The notes under the pieces are model-generated. The model saw only the letters and a list, made by a program, of their open reading frames with translations. It ran no database searches and was not told the origin of the DNA. From Muribaculaceae bacterium (GTDB taxonomy: Bacteria > Bacillota > Clostridia > Lachnospirales > Lachnospiraceae): a DNA stretch of 39,513 nucleotides. The number at the start of each line of letters is the position of its first letter. Positions within the stretch are counted from its first letter, which is position 1. This document shows, piece by piece, positions 7,618 through 15,339 of the stretch. The translations under genes and the position numbers were made by a program. The stretch lies in NCBI GenBank assembly GCA_023663465.1, contig JAMPHJ010000014.1, positions 1 to 39,513 of the forward strand. Reading direction: 5' to 3'.

Positions 7618-9531
7618 ATCCCTCACACACAGCGCCCCATATCCCACCCGTTCATTCGGATACTCGCTTTCCCCCCGTATCGGCGTTGCTCCTTTCCGCA
7701 GATACGCTTTTACTTTTTCCCCATACAGATAAGCATCGTTGCCGTTTACAATTCCCCACTGCATCAGAAGCGCCGCTGCGCCGGTCACAAAGGGCGTGGC
7801 AAAAGAAGTGCCTGTAACGGGTTCGTATGTGCCCTCTCTCGTGGGCGCTAAAATACCGACTCCCGGTGCCACAAGATCGGGTTTGATAAAAGAACCTTCC
7901 GTGCGTCCGCCAAGTCTGTCCTGGTATAGATATCCGCGCCCTGAAAAGTCCGCGTATGCCTCAATTGCAGTCTGATAGGCGCCCACCGTAATGACTTTAG
8001 ACGCCGTAGAGGGAATGGTCAGCGTCACCTGGGGTGTGGGTCTGACGAAACGGGTCTGTTCGGAGCGCACGGTTTCCGATGGCAGGTAAAATGTATAATT
8101 TCCGGTCACGGTTTTTACCGCTTCTAAGACAAACGTCCAGACACCGTTGTTTACATAACTTTGGTTCGCTGCCGGTAAAAAGTCAAAATAGATTTCCTGG
8201 CTGGTCAGATAGGGCGCGGGTTCCCCGTTGTAGAGAAGAATCTTTGTCTGTTCTAACCGGTAAGTCTGCTTTCCGGGTCTGTCCGTATCCACCGTAAGCT
8301 CTTCCCCCGCAGGGGATATCAGCCGTATGCGGTAACGGTCCGTATAATCTTTCCAAAGCTGGACGTTTAATCCTGTCTCATAATTGCCTACCGTTAGTTC
8401 CACGGCTGCCTGTAAATTTCTTCCGATGGCACTGCCCGCTGCGCCGCCCGCCGCGGCTCCCGGCACGCCGGATACGCCGCCCCTGCCGCTTTCCGTTATT
8501 CCCACGCTTCCCCCTGTATGCCCGGCGGAAGCGCCCTCATTTCCACTGCCTACGCATATGACGTTTCTTCCGATTTCGGAAACATTGTCGATAAACCGTT
8601 CCAGTAAAGACGTCCCATTGTGTGCCCCATAGGTATTGCCGAAACTTAGATTGACCGCCACCGGTTCTCGCAATTCTACCGCCTTTTTTACAACATAAGT
8701 AAGCGCCCGCATCAATTCCGTCGTTCTTGGAAAAGAATCCGGTCTGGGCGTTCCCAGTTTGACGATGAGCAGTTCGCTTTCTGGCGCCACTCCCGCATAC
8801 ACGCCGCCGGAACCGGCGCCGTTTCCAGCCGCAATCCCGGCAACCGCCGTTCCATGTCCCGATGTGTCCACGCTGGGAACCAATAAATTTCTTTCTATTT
8901 CAGATGTTGCATTCAAAGCTGCATTTAACATGGACTGGCTAAACTCTACACCTGTTAGGAAGCCTGCCGGCGGCGCATACTCCGCCTGGTTTTCAGAAGA
9001 AAGCAGTCCGTTTGCCGCAATCCTATCCCATACCTGTCCCGCGTCCAGACTCTGATCCCACAAATACCGGATTCTGGTAGAACCGTCCGCATTGCGAAAG
9101 TCTAGGTTCTGCCATGCGATACCGGAGTCGATGACCGCTACCAGTATCCCCTGCCCATGCAGGGAAGTTGCAAGCGTACTGCCCGGTATGATGCAGGATG
9201 CTATTTTGCCTTGCAGCGTCTCAAAAAACAGTCTTTTCGGTTTTTCAATATATTCGATTTCTTCCACAGCCGCCAGCGCGTCCATCAAGGACTCCGGGAC
9301 TGTCAGAATCGCGTATCCGGCTATCAATTCTTCTATTTGTAATAGATTCCCCTGCGGTAATGTAAAAAAAGGGGACAACCCCTGTTGCAGATTCCCGTGA
9401 TATTTCACGATAAGCTCCCAGGTATTGTCCTCTTTTTCATATCCGACATTTAATTCCAACGATTGGTCACGCTCTTCCACCGGCGTATCCAGAGCAAGAT
9501 TCAGTAAATTTTCAAATTTCTGGGAGTCCAT
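7603..9531 (-). CDS. S8 family (subtilisin-like) serine protease, Csp-like
   Basis: This protein of 642 residues carries the full subtilase triad: Asp135 in VAVIDSGI, His226 in DTSGHGTAVAGIAAG and Ser576 in GTSFATPFVTGAAALL. A region of about 100 residues before the Asp looks like a prodomain. The stretch from about 370 to 510, between the His and Ser blocks, is an inserted beta-rich domain. That arrangement is seen in clostridial Csp proteases, which process spore germination factors. No signal peptide is visible at MDSQKFENLL, so it is probably cytoplasmic or spore-associated. Whether it acts in germination is inference. AAAGGAG precedes the ATG, and a MITE-like element lies only 32 bp upstream of the start codon. 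Confidence 0.85.
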   Translation of the reverse strand: MDSQKFENLLNLALDTPVEERDQSLELNVGYEKEDNTWELIVKYHGNLQQGLSPFFTLPQGNLLQIEELIAGYAILTVPESLMDALAAVEEIEYIEKPKRLFFETLQGKIASCIIPGSTLATSLHGQGILVAVIDSGIAWQNLDFRNADGSTRIRYLWDQSLDAGQVWDRIAANGLLSSENQAEYAPPAGFLTGVEFSQSMLNAALNATSEIERNLLVPSVDTSGHGTAVAGIAAGNGAGSGGVYAGVAPESELLIVKLGTPRPDSFPRTTELMRALTYVVKKAVELREPVAVNLSFGNTYGAHNGTSLLERFIDNVSEIGRNVICVGSGNEGASAGHTGGSVGITESGRGGVSGVPGAAAGGAAGSAIGRNLQAAVELTVGNYETGLNVQLWKDYTDRYRIRLISPAGEELTVDTDRPGKQTYRLEQTKILLYNGEPAPYLTSQEIYFDFLPAANQSYVNNGVWTFVLEAVKTVTGNYTFYLPSETVRSEQTRFVRPTPQVTLTIPSTASKVITVGAYQTAIEAYADFSGRGYLYQDRLGGRTEGSFIKPDLVAPGVGILAPTREGTYEPVTGTSFATPFVTGAAALLMQWGIVNGNDAYLYGEKVKAYLRKGATPIRGESEYPNERVGYGALCVRDSLPG

Positions 9532-9550
9532 ATTATGCTCCTTTTGTGGA

Positions 9551-9782
9551 TTGACTCATCTAGGTAATTGCGAAACTAAGATTTTAAAAATGTGTAGTTG
9601 TGCAGAAGATACAATCCATAAGCAGGTACTGTGAAAACGCCGGTACTTAGATGCCGTATTCTGGCATCTTATGTACCGTTGCGTTTGAACCGTAGCGAGA
9701 GCGGACCTGCGTTGGATTATATCTTCTGTACAACGGGCACTGTCAAATCCTAGTTTCGCAATTGCTCCATTGACTCATCCAG
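9551..9782. repeat. Target-site duplication around MITE-like copy 2
   Basis: TTGACTCATCTAG at 9551-9563 and TTGACTCATCCAG at 9770-9782 are direct repeats with one mismatch. They immediately flank the element at 9564-9769. This is the expected footprint of insertion by a transposase supplied in trans. Confidence 0.65.
9564..9769 (-). mobile_element. MITE-like dispersed repeat, copy 2
   Basis: This 206-bp element has outer inverted ends AATTGCGAAACTAAGATTT (9566-9584) and AAATCCTAGTTTCGCAATT (9745-9763). Inner inverted motifs are AGAAGATACAATCCA and TGGATTATATCTTCT. It is the inverted counterpart of 4500-4719. It has no coding capacity and is flanked by a 13-bp direct repeat. The gene-free stretch 9532-9897 holds this element. 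Beyond that there is a weak hairpin (TTATCC/GGATAA) near 9820-9837 that might end copA transcripts. Confidence 0.75.
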
Positions 9783-9897
9783 TCACTTCTTCATCTACAA
9801 TATATGAGCACACCACTTATCCTATGCCGGATAATACACTCCCGTCATTTTCTTTTCCACTCATGACACGGATGTCTTATGGGCAGAAACTCCCCTA

Positions 9898-10107
9898 TTA
9901 CTGAATGGATAGCACTTCGTAATCCTTATCTTCCACTGCCTTTTTCAGTACGTCGTCTGCAATGTCAGATTCCAGATTGACTACAGCAGTCCCTTTCTCG
10001 TGGCTTACAACTGCTTCCTTGACTCCCGGCAGTTCCTCTAACGCTTTCTTAACTGTCGCCTCGCAGTGTCCGCACATCATTCCCTTGATTTCCATTGTCT
10101 TTTCCAT
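9898..10107 (-). CDS. copZ: CopZ-like copper chaperone, nested in frame at the 3' end of copA
   Basis: An in-frame ATG at 10107-10105 inside copA lies 8 bases after AAGGAGA, a full ribosome binding site. The product from there to the shared stop is 69 residues with MKGMMCGHC-type metal site (IKGMMCGHCEATVKKAL), exactly the size and shape of CopZ. The same cell could thus make both a CopA-CopZ fusion and free CopZ. An alternative is that the fusion is recent, from loss of the copA stop, and the site is a relic. The internal start is seen in sequence; its use is inference. Confidence 0.5.
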   Translation of the reverse strand: MEKTMEIKGMMCGHCEATVKKALEELPGVKEAVVSHEKGTAVVNLESDIADDVLKKAVEDKDYEVLSIQ

Positions 10108-12528
10108 GTTTTTACTCTCCTTTTTCTTTGCATTTTGTTGATTATTTTCAGGGTTTTGCCCTAGTGTCTGCTTCTCTTGATAATTGCGATTCGCATCCTG
10201 TCCCGGATTCCGCCCATCCTGATGCTTCCTGCCCGGCTTTCGCTTCTTATCCTTCTTTGTACTATATATCTTCAAGAAATTGAGTCTGAGCGCATTGCTT
10301 ACCACACAGAAACTCGAAAGACTCATTGCCGCCGGGGCGAACATGGGATTCAGTTTCCAGCCGAAAATAGGATACCATATTCCGGCGGCAAGGGGAATCC
10401 CTGTTGTATTGTAGAAAAATGCCCAGAACAGGTTTTCATGGATATTTTTCAGCGTCGCCCTGCTTAGGCGGATTGCCGCCGGCACATCGACGGGGCGGCT
10501 TTTCATTAAGACAATATCCGCTGCGTCGATGGCAATATCCGTTCCGGCGCCGATGGCGATACCGATGTCCGCTCTGGTCAATGCCGGCGCATCGTTAATG
10601 CCATCCCCCACCATTGCCACTTTGCCCTGCTTTTGCAAATCTCTGATAACATTTTCTTTTCCGTCCGGCAGTACGCCCGCGATGACTTCATCAACACCTG
10701 CCTGTGCGCCGATTGCCTGTGCCGTCCTTTCATTGTCACCGGTTAACATAACAACCTTGATGCCCATATTCTGCAATTCCTGCACGGCTCTTGCGCTGTC
10801 TTCTTTCATGACGTCCGCTACCGCAATCATTCCCTGAAAAACGCCGTCTTTACAGAAAAACAGAGGGGTTTTTCCTTCCTGGGCAAAAGCCGCCGCCTGG
10901 GCAGCCGCCTTTTCGGGCACTTCGGTCTTCGTCTGTATAAACGACAGATTGCCGCCCGCCAGTTCCTGCCCCTGCCAGGTTCCAGTCAGTCCGTTACCCG
11001 GCACCGCCTGAAACGCTTCTACAGATTCCGCCTGCAAGTCTTTTTCCTGCGCCAATGTCAGGATTGCCTTCGCCAGAGGATGCTCGCTCTTTTGCTCCAG
11101 CGCGAAGGCGAGCTGTAAAAGCGCTTCGTCCTTTCCTGCTTCCAGCGGTGCAATATCCGTCACTTTCGGTTCTCCGCTTGTAATCGTACCGGTTTTATCC
11201 AGCGCCACGATTTCTACTTTTCCCGCCAGTTCCAGAGACTGCGCGGTCTTAAACATGATGCCATGTTTCGCCCCCATGCCGTTTCCAACCATAATCGCCA
11301 CGGGCGTCGCCAGCCCCAGGGCGCAGGGACAGCTAATCACAAGCACGGAAATGGCCCTTCCCAGAGCGAAACTGAAACTTTCGCCCACAAGCAGGCAGAC
11401 CAATCCGGTCAATACAGCAATTCCTATGACGGCAGGTACGAAAACACCGGACACCTTATCCGCTACTTTGGCAATCGGCGCTTTCGTGGCGGCGGCGTCA
11501 CTGACCATCTGGATAATCTGGGATAACGTGGTATCCTCGCCAACTCTGGTTGCCTCGCAGCATAAAAAGCCCGACTGATTTAACGTCGCTGCTGAAACAG
11601 TATCTCCCGTCTTTTTATCCACGGGAATGCTTTCCCCGGTCAGCGCAGCTTCATTGACTGCACTGGTCCCTTCTATTACAATGCCGTCTACCGGAATATT
11701 TTCTCCGGGTCGTACGACAAACTTATCGCCTTTTTTCACCTGCGCTATATCTACTTCTATCTCTTGACCATCCTGGACAATCACCGCTTTCTTTGGCGCA
11801 AGCTTCATCAATCCTTTCAAAGCGTCCGTCGTCTTCCCTTTGGAACGCGCCTCCAACATTTTCCCCACCGTAATCAGAGTCAGAATCGTGGCGGCGGACT
11901 CAAAGTAAAACTCATCCATGTAAGCCATGATTGCATTCATATCCCCTTTTACCTGCGCATCGGTCATGGCAAAAAGTGCATAAATGCTGTAAACTAGAGA
12001 CGCACCCGCGCCTAATGCGACGAGAGTATCCATATTCGGCGCCCCATGCAGCAGCCCCTTCGTCCCGCTTACAAAAAATTTCTGGTTGATGATAATAATT
12101 GCCATCGTAAAAAGTAACTGCAACAGTCCCATTGCAACATGATTCCCTTCCAAAAAAGAAGGCACTGGCCATCCCCACATCATATGTCCCATAGAAAAAT
12201 ACATCAAAGGCAGCAATAGGCAGAGGGAAATTATCATCCGTCTTTTCAGAATGGGCGTTTCCTTATCTTCTAACATTCCTTCATAGTCTGCATTTCCGCC
12301 GGTCTTGCTATCCTGCGTTTTCGCCCCGGTTTTCTTCCTATCTGCGCCGTATCCCGCCGCTTCTACCGCACGAATCACAGCTTCTGCAGACGCCGTTCCC
12401 TCTACGCCCATAGAATTGGTCAGCAGACTGACGGAACAGTTTGTGACGCCAGGAACCTTCAAGACCGCTTTTTCCACCCGCGCAGAACATGCCGCGCAGC
12501 TCATGCCGGTAACTGTATATTGTTCCAT
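9898..12528 (-). CDS. copA: Copper-exporting P1B-type ATPase with N- and C-terminal metal-binding domains
   Basis: This protein has 876 residues. An N-terminal heavy-metal domain (residues 1-65) has GMSCAACSARV. It is followed by eight predicted membrane segments, the CPC metal site at about 400-402, the phosphorylation motif DKTGT at about 444-448, the HP motif SEHPLAKAIL and the hinge GDGINDAPALT. The CPC site and CsoR next door indicate Cu(I) export. Unusually, after the last membrane helices there is a basic, Asn/Gln-rich linker (about 750-805). A second heavy-metal domain with GMMCGHCEATV follows and is as long as a whole CopZ chaperone. The gene is 15 bp downstream of csoR, forming a copper-inducible operon. 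AAGGAGGTAAAGT precedes the ATG. Confidence 0.93.
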   Translation of the reverse strand: MEQYTVTGMSCAACSARVEKAVLKVPGVTNCSVSLLTNSMGVEGTASAEAVIRAVEAAGYGADRKKTGAKTQDSKTGGNADYEGMLEDKETPILKRRMIISLCLLLPLMYFSMGHMMWGWPVPSFLEGNHVAMGLLQLLFTMAIIIINQKFFVSGTKGLLHGAPNMDTLVALGAGASLVYSIYALFAMTDAQVKGDMNAIMAYMDEFYFESAATILTLITVGKMLEARSKGKTTDALKGLMKLAPKKAVIVQDGQEIEVDIAQVKKGDKFVVRPGENIPVDGIVIEGTSAVNEAALTGESIPVDKKTGDTVSAATLNQSGFLCCEATRVGEDTTLSQIIQMVSDAAATKAPIAKVADKVSGVFVPAVIGIAVLTGLVCLLVGESFSFALGRAISVLVISCPCALGLATPVAIMVGNGMGAKHGIMFKTAQSLELAGKVEIVALDKTGTITSGEPKVTDIAPLEAGKDEALLQLAFALEQKSEHPLAKAILTLAQEKDLQAESVEAFQAVPGNGLTGTWQGQELAGGNLSFIQTKTEVPEKAAAQAAAFAQEGKTPLFFCKDGVFQGMIAVADVMKEDSARAVQELQNMGIKVVMLTGDNERTAQAIGAQAGVDEVIAGVLPDGKENVIRDLQKQGKVAMVGDGINDAPALTRADIGIAIGAGTDIAIDAADIVLMKSRPVDVPAAIRLSRATLKNIHENLFWAFFYNTTGIPLAAGIWYPIFGWKLNPMFAPAAMSLSSFCVVSNALRLNFLKIYSTKKDKKRKPGRKHQDGRNPGQDANRNYQEKQTLGQNPENNQQNAKKKESKNMEKTMEIKGMMCGHCEATVKKALEELPGVKEAVVSHEKGTAVVNLESDIADDVLKKAVEDKDYEVLSIQ

Positions 12529-12543
12529 ACTTTACCTCCTTTC

Positions 12544-12918
12544 TCAGCGCATCAGTTTTTGTAATAGTATTACCAATTCGTCTATAATTTCATCATTGCC
12601 CGCGCGGATATTATCCGCCACGCAGGTGCGCACATGATTGGCAAGCAGCGCCTTGTTAAAACTGTTCAATGCCGCGTTCACGGCTGCTACCTGCATCAGT
12701 ACATCCGTGCAGTAAGCGTCCTGCTCCAACATTCCCTGAATGCCCCGCACTTGCCCTTCGATGCGCTTTAAACGGTTCATCAAATCTTTATATTCCTTCT
12801 CGGAACGCTCTTTTGTCTTATAAGAGCAGCCGCAGATTCTATCTGTATTCAGCGGCATTTCCTCAATCGCTTCCGGCTCCAATGGCTTTGCATTAACCTG
12901 TTCCCGAATTTCTGCCAT
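12544..12918 (-). CDS. csoR: CsoR-family copper-sensing transcriptional repressor
   Basis: This protein has 124 residues. The all-helical DUF156/CsoR core begins at about residue 40 with LMNRLKRIEGQVRGIQGMLEQDAYC. The Cu(I) ligands Cys70, His95 and Cys99 are all present (DAYCTDV and LANHVRTCV). An extra N-terminal stretch of about 40 residues contains ICGCS. CsoR binds GC-rich palindromes and leaves DNA when it binds Cu(I), and two such palindromes lie upstream at 12991-13007 and 13065-13081. It is the first gene of the csoR-copA operon. GAGGACAATAC before the ATG gives an acceptable start. Confidence 0.92.
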   Translation of the reverse strand: MAEIREQVNAKPLEPEAIEEMPLNTDRICGCSYKTKERSEKEYKDLMNRLKRIEGQVRGIQGMLEQDAYCTDVLMQVAAVNAALNSFNKALLANHVRTCVADNIRAGNDEIIDELVILLQKLMR

Positions 12919-12990
12919 GTATTGTCCTCTTTTCTAAATTTTCTCCTATGATACATTCTATTTTCTTAGGCATCACTTCAGTGTGTGAAA

Positions 12991-13007
12991 ATACCCCTAT
13001 GGGGTAT
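12991..13007. promoter_or_regulatory. CsoR operator 1
   Basis: ATACCCCTATGGGGTAT is a perfect 17-bp inverted repeat of the CsoR operator type, 73 bp upstream of the csoR start. It lies downstream of the promoter at 13060-13088 and so could act as a second repression site. Confidence 0.8.
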
Positions 13008-13018
13008 ATTTTTCTGCA

Positions 13019-13055
13019 AACAATAGAAAGTACGCCCGGCGAACTTTCTGTTGTT
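13019..13055. other. Stem-loop between the two CsoR operators
   Basis: AACAATAGAAAGT and ACTTTCTGTTGTT can pair over 13 positions (one G-T pair) around an 11-base loop. It would lie in the 5' leader of the csoR-copA mRNA. No T-run follows, so termination is not indicated. Confidence 0.4.
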
Positions 13056-13059
13056 ATGA

Positions 13060-13088
13060 ATTATATACCCCCATGGGGTATCTGTCAA
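13060..13088 (-). promoter_or_regulatory. csoR-copA promoter with CsoR operator 2 as its spacer
   Basis: On the minus strand a consensus TTGACA (13088-13083) and a consensus TATAAT (13065-13060) are spaced by exactly 17 bp. The spacer is filled by the operator ATACCCCATGGGGGTAT (13081-13065), so bound CsoR would block RNA polymerase. Confidence 0.88.
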
Positions 13089-13159
13089 GGATGAAATGTT
13101 GAAATTTACTTTTCACACAAAGACAACATGAGGAAAAATCTTATAACAATACTGAATCT

Positions 13160-13201
13160 ACTAAAAATTCCAGTGGATTTTTTAGTAATATAGGATATAA
13201 T
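13160..13201 (+). promoter_or_regulatory. Palindrome and -10 box upstream of the AbrB/PIN pair
   Basis: ACTAAAAATTCC-A-GTGGATTTTTTAGT at 13160-13186 is an inverted repeat with one mismatch. It is followed by TATAAT at 13196-13201, about 80 bp before the antitoxin start. The palindrome would cover the -35 region, as expected for an autoregulated antitoxin operon. No good -35 box is visible. The gene-free stretch 12919-13279 otherwise holds only the copper operators. Confidence 0.4.
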
Positions 13202-13279
13202 ATATATACAGAAAACTTGAGATTTCAAGAATACTCTAATTTTTTGTTAATGAATCAGTTAAAAGAATGGAGAATGAAT

Positions 13280-13540
13280 ATGAATTTAGCCAAAATTTCA
13301 GCCAATGGACAAATTACCGTTCCTATTGAAATACGTAAGTTATTAGGCTTAAAATCTGGAGACAAAATATTATTTTTTCAGAATACAAATGGAGAAATTG
13401 TAATAGGTAACGCTTCAGCACAAGCAATCCGCAAAGCTCAGACAGCATTTACCGGGGTCGCGGAAGAAATCGGTGTATATAATGACGATGATGTGCAGTC
13501 TCTTGTAGATGAAGTTCGATACGGAAAGGATAATAGATGA
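13280..13540 (+). CDS. SpoVT/AbrB-domain antitoxin
   Basis: About 86 residues. The N-terminal swapped-hairpin DNA-binding domain reads LAKISANGQITVPIEIRKLLGLKSGDKI, the AbrB/MazE/VapB hallmark. The C-terminal 35 residues are acidic and probably wrap the toxin. I chose the ATG at 13280 because GGAG lies 7 bases before it; in-frame ATGs at 13217 and 13274 lack proper spacing. It overlaps the PIN gene by four bases (ATGA), so the two are translationally coupled. It should bind its own promoter region and block the toxin. Confidence 0.82.
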   Translation: MNLAKISANGQITVPIEIRKLLGLKSGDKILFFQNTNGEIVIGNASAQAIRKAQTAFTGVAEEIGVYNDDDVQSLVDEVRYGKDNR

Positions 13541-13938
13541 AAATACTTGTAGATACCAATATTTTAATTTCTGCTATTCTCTTTCCAAAATCGGCTGTTG
13601 CAAAAGCACTTCTGCATATTACAGAGAATCATAGTATGGTTTTATGCGATCAAAATATTACAGAGCTTCGGGAAGTACTGCAGCGAAAGCGACCTGACAA
13701 ATTACCCGATGCCGAAGTCCTTCTTGCCGAAATGTCTTATGAATTGATTCCTGCTACCTATTATGCAGAAAAATTAATCAGAGATGTCAAAGATCAACCC
13801 ATATTGAATGCCGCAATTATTTCCAATGTAGACATTATTCTAACTGGTGATAAGGATTTTCTTAGTCTTGATATGGAACATCCTCATTGCATGAGTGTTA
13901 CTGATGATTTCCCAACCCCTGATCTATCCTACCGATAA
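13537..13938 (+). CDS. PIN-domain toxin (VapC-like ribonuclease)
   Basis: A 133-residue protein that begins MKILVDTNILISAILF, with the first catalytic Asp at residue 6. It ends in the PIN pattern NVDIILTGDKDFLSLD with further acidic metal ligands, and internal acidic residues such as ITELREVL fit the fold. PIN toxins cleave RNA with Mg2+ or Mn2+. The closest group is the AbrB-linked putative toxin PIN family (COG1569 type), not the short VapC of enteric bacteria. The gene is coupled to its antitoxin. Its 3' end overlaps the convergent M18 peptidase gene by 10 bp, so no terminator fits between them. Confidence 0.85.
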   Translation: MKILVDTNILISAILFPKSAVAKALLHITENHSMVLCDQNITELREVLQRKRPDKLPDAEVLLAEMSYELIPATYYAEKLIRDVKDQPILNAAIISNVDIILTGDKDFLSLDMEHPHCMSVTDDFPTPDLSYR

Positions 13939-15200
13939 AAAACCTTAAACCCTTCTATCAGATATCCCACATCCTTCGCCCCCGCTGTTTCCAAAGCGGA
14001 ATGCATCGCCAGCTGCGCCAGCCCGATATCCACTGTATTGACGGACACCTGCGCCGTGGAAATATTTCCAAGCGTACTGCCGCCCGGAATGTCCGAATGA
14101 TTGGCATAGGATTGATAGGGCACTCCTGCCCTCTGGCAGATATCTTTCATGACCGCCGCCGAGTAAGCGTCTGTAGCATAACGTTGACTACCGTGGTATT
14201 TAATGACAATTCCCCCATTTAACAGCGGATGGTTCGCCGCGTCTGCTTTTTCCGGGTGGTTGGGATGCAGGGCATGGGCGTTATCTGCGGAAATCAGAAA
14301 ACTGTCCGCAATCATGCGGCGGTACTCTTCCTCCCCCGCTCCCAGCCTGCTGCTGATTCTGATTAATACGTCCTTTAAAAAGGTGGAAGCCGCTCCCTGT
14401 TTCGTCCCGCTTCCGACTTCTTCATTATCAAAGACTGCGCAGAGATTCACATGTCTTTCCGGTTCACTGTTGACCAATGCAGTCATTCCAGCAAAAACGC
14501 ACATTAAATCATCCAGCCGCGGTCCTGTAAGGAAATCGTCTTCCAGCCCGACTAGACGGCACTTGTCCCGATTATAGACAAAAATGTCGGCTCCCAATAT
14601 CTTGTCTATCTCCACGCCCGCTTCTTTTGCCAAAAGCGCCGCATACTGCTCCTTAGAACAGGCTGCTCCAAGGATGGGCTGCATATCCGACTGCACTTTA
14701 TACTCCACGCCTTTATTCATATCCCGGTTCATATGAATGGCGACATTTGGAATAACCGCCACGTCTTTATCCAGATTGATTAGGCGGCTTTCCAGACCAT
14801 CAGCTCCTTTCACAATCACCCTGCCGGCAAGCGAAAGCGGTCTGTCAAGCCAAGCGGAAAGAATCATCCCGCCGTATTTTTCCACATTCAATTTCAGATA
14901 CGCGTTTTCTACAATTACTTCCGCCTCTTCCTTCACTTTAAAACACGGCGAATCGCTATGCGCCGCTACCATATGGAATCCCTCCGGGTTTTGTCCCGGC
15001 AATGTGAAGGCAATCATGGAAGAGTCGTTGCGGGTTACATAATATTTTCCTTTAGGTGAAAGATTCCAAGCGTGTTTTTCTTCCAGACGGATGAAACCTG
15101 CGTCCTGCAGGGTCTTTTCTATATTGGATACTGCATGGAAGGGAGTTGGGCTGTTGTCGATAAAGGTGCATAAGGATTGTAATTGACTTGGTTGGTTCAT
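13929..15200 (-). CDS. M18 family aminopeptidase
   Basis: This 423-residue protein is a dinuclear-zinc aminopeptidase that removes N-terminal residues, often acidic or neutral, from peptides in the cytoplasm. Metal and active-site blocks are clear: VAAHSDSPCFKVK near residue 80, FDNEEVGSGTKQGA near 260, SADNAHALHPNHPEK near 310 and the C-terminal YANHSDIPGGSTLG near 380. The length matches ApeB-type members. A weak AAAGGA lies 11 bases before the ATG. It is a stand-alone housekeeping gene, convergent with the PIN toxin. Confidence 0.93.
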   Translation of the reverse strand: MNQPSQLQSLCTFIDNSPTPFHAVSNIEKTLQDAGFIRLEEKHAWNLSPKGKYYVTRNDSSMIAFTLPGQNPEGFHMVAAHSDSPCFKVKEEAEVIVENAYLKLNVEKYGGMILSAWLDRPLSLAGRVIVKGADGLESRLINLDKDVAVIPNVAIHMNRDMNKGVEYKVQSDMQPILGAACSKEQYAALLAKEAGVEIDKILGADIFVYNRDKCRLVGLEDDFLTGPRLDDLMCVFAGMTALVNSEPERHVNLCAVFDNEEVGSGTKQGAASTFLKDVLIRISSRLGAGEEEYRRMIADSFLISADNAHALHPNHPEKADAANHPLLNGGIVIKYHGSQRYATDAYSAAVMKDICQRAGVPYQSYANHSDIPGGSTLGNISTAQVSVNTVDIGLAQLAMHSALETAGAKDVGYLIEGFKVFYR

Positions 15201-15310
15201 GAGAAAAGGCGTCCTTTCTGTTGTGATTGTTATGTTGTTGGGTGTTATGTCATTCGTTATAATTCGTTATATTATTAGCATTAGGGATATGAAAAATTCG
15301 GGGGTTGGGA

Positions 15311-15331
15311 TAAAAGCCCGTCGTACGGGGC
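15311..15331 (-). terminator. Possible intrinsic terminator of the MATE gene
   Basis: On the minus strand GCCCCGTACGACGGGC (15331-15316) can form a short GC stem with one bulge and is followed by TTTTA. It lies 9 bp after the MATE stop codon. The T-run is short. Confidence 0.4.
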
Positions 15332-15339
15332 AGCATATC

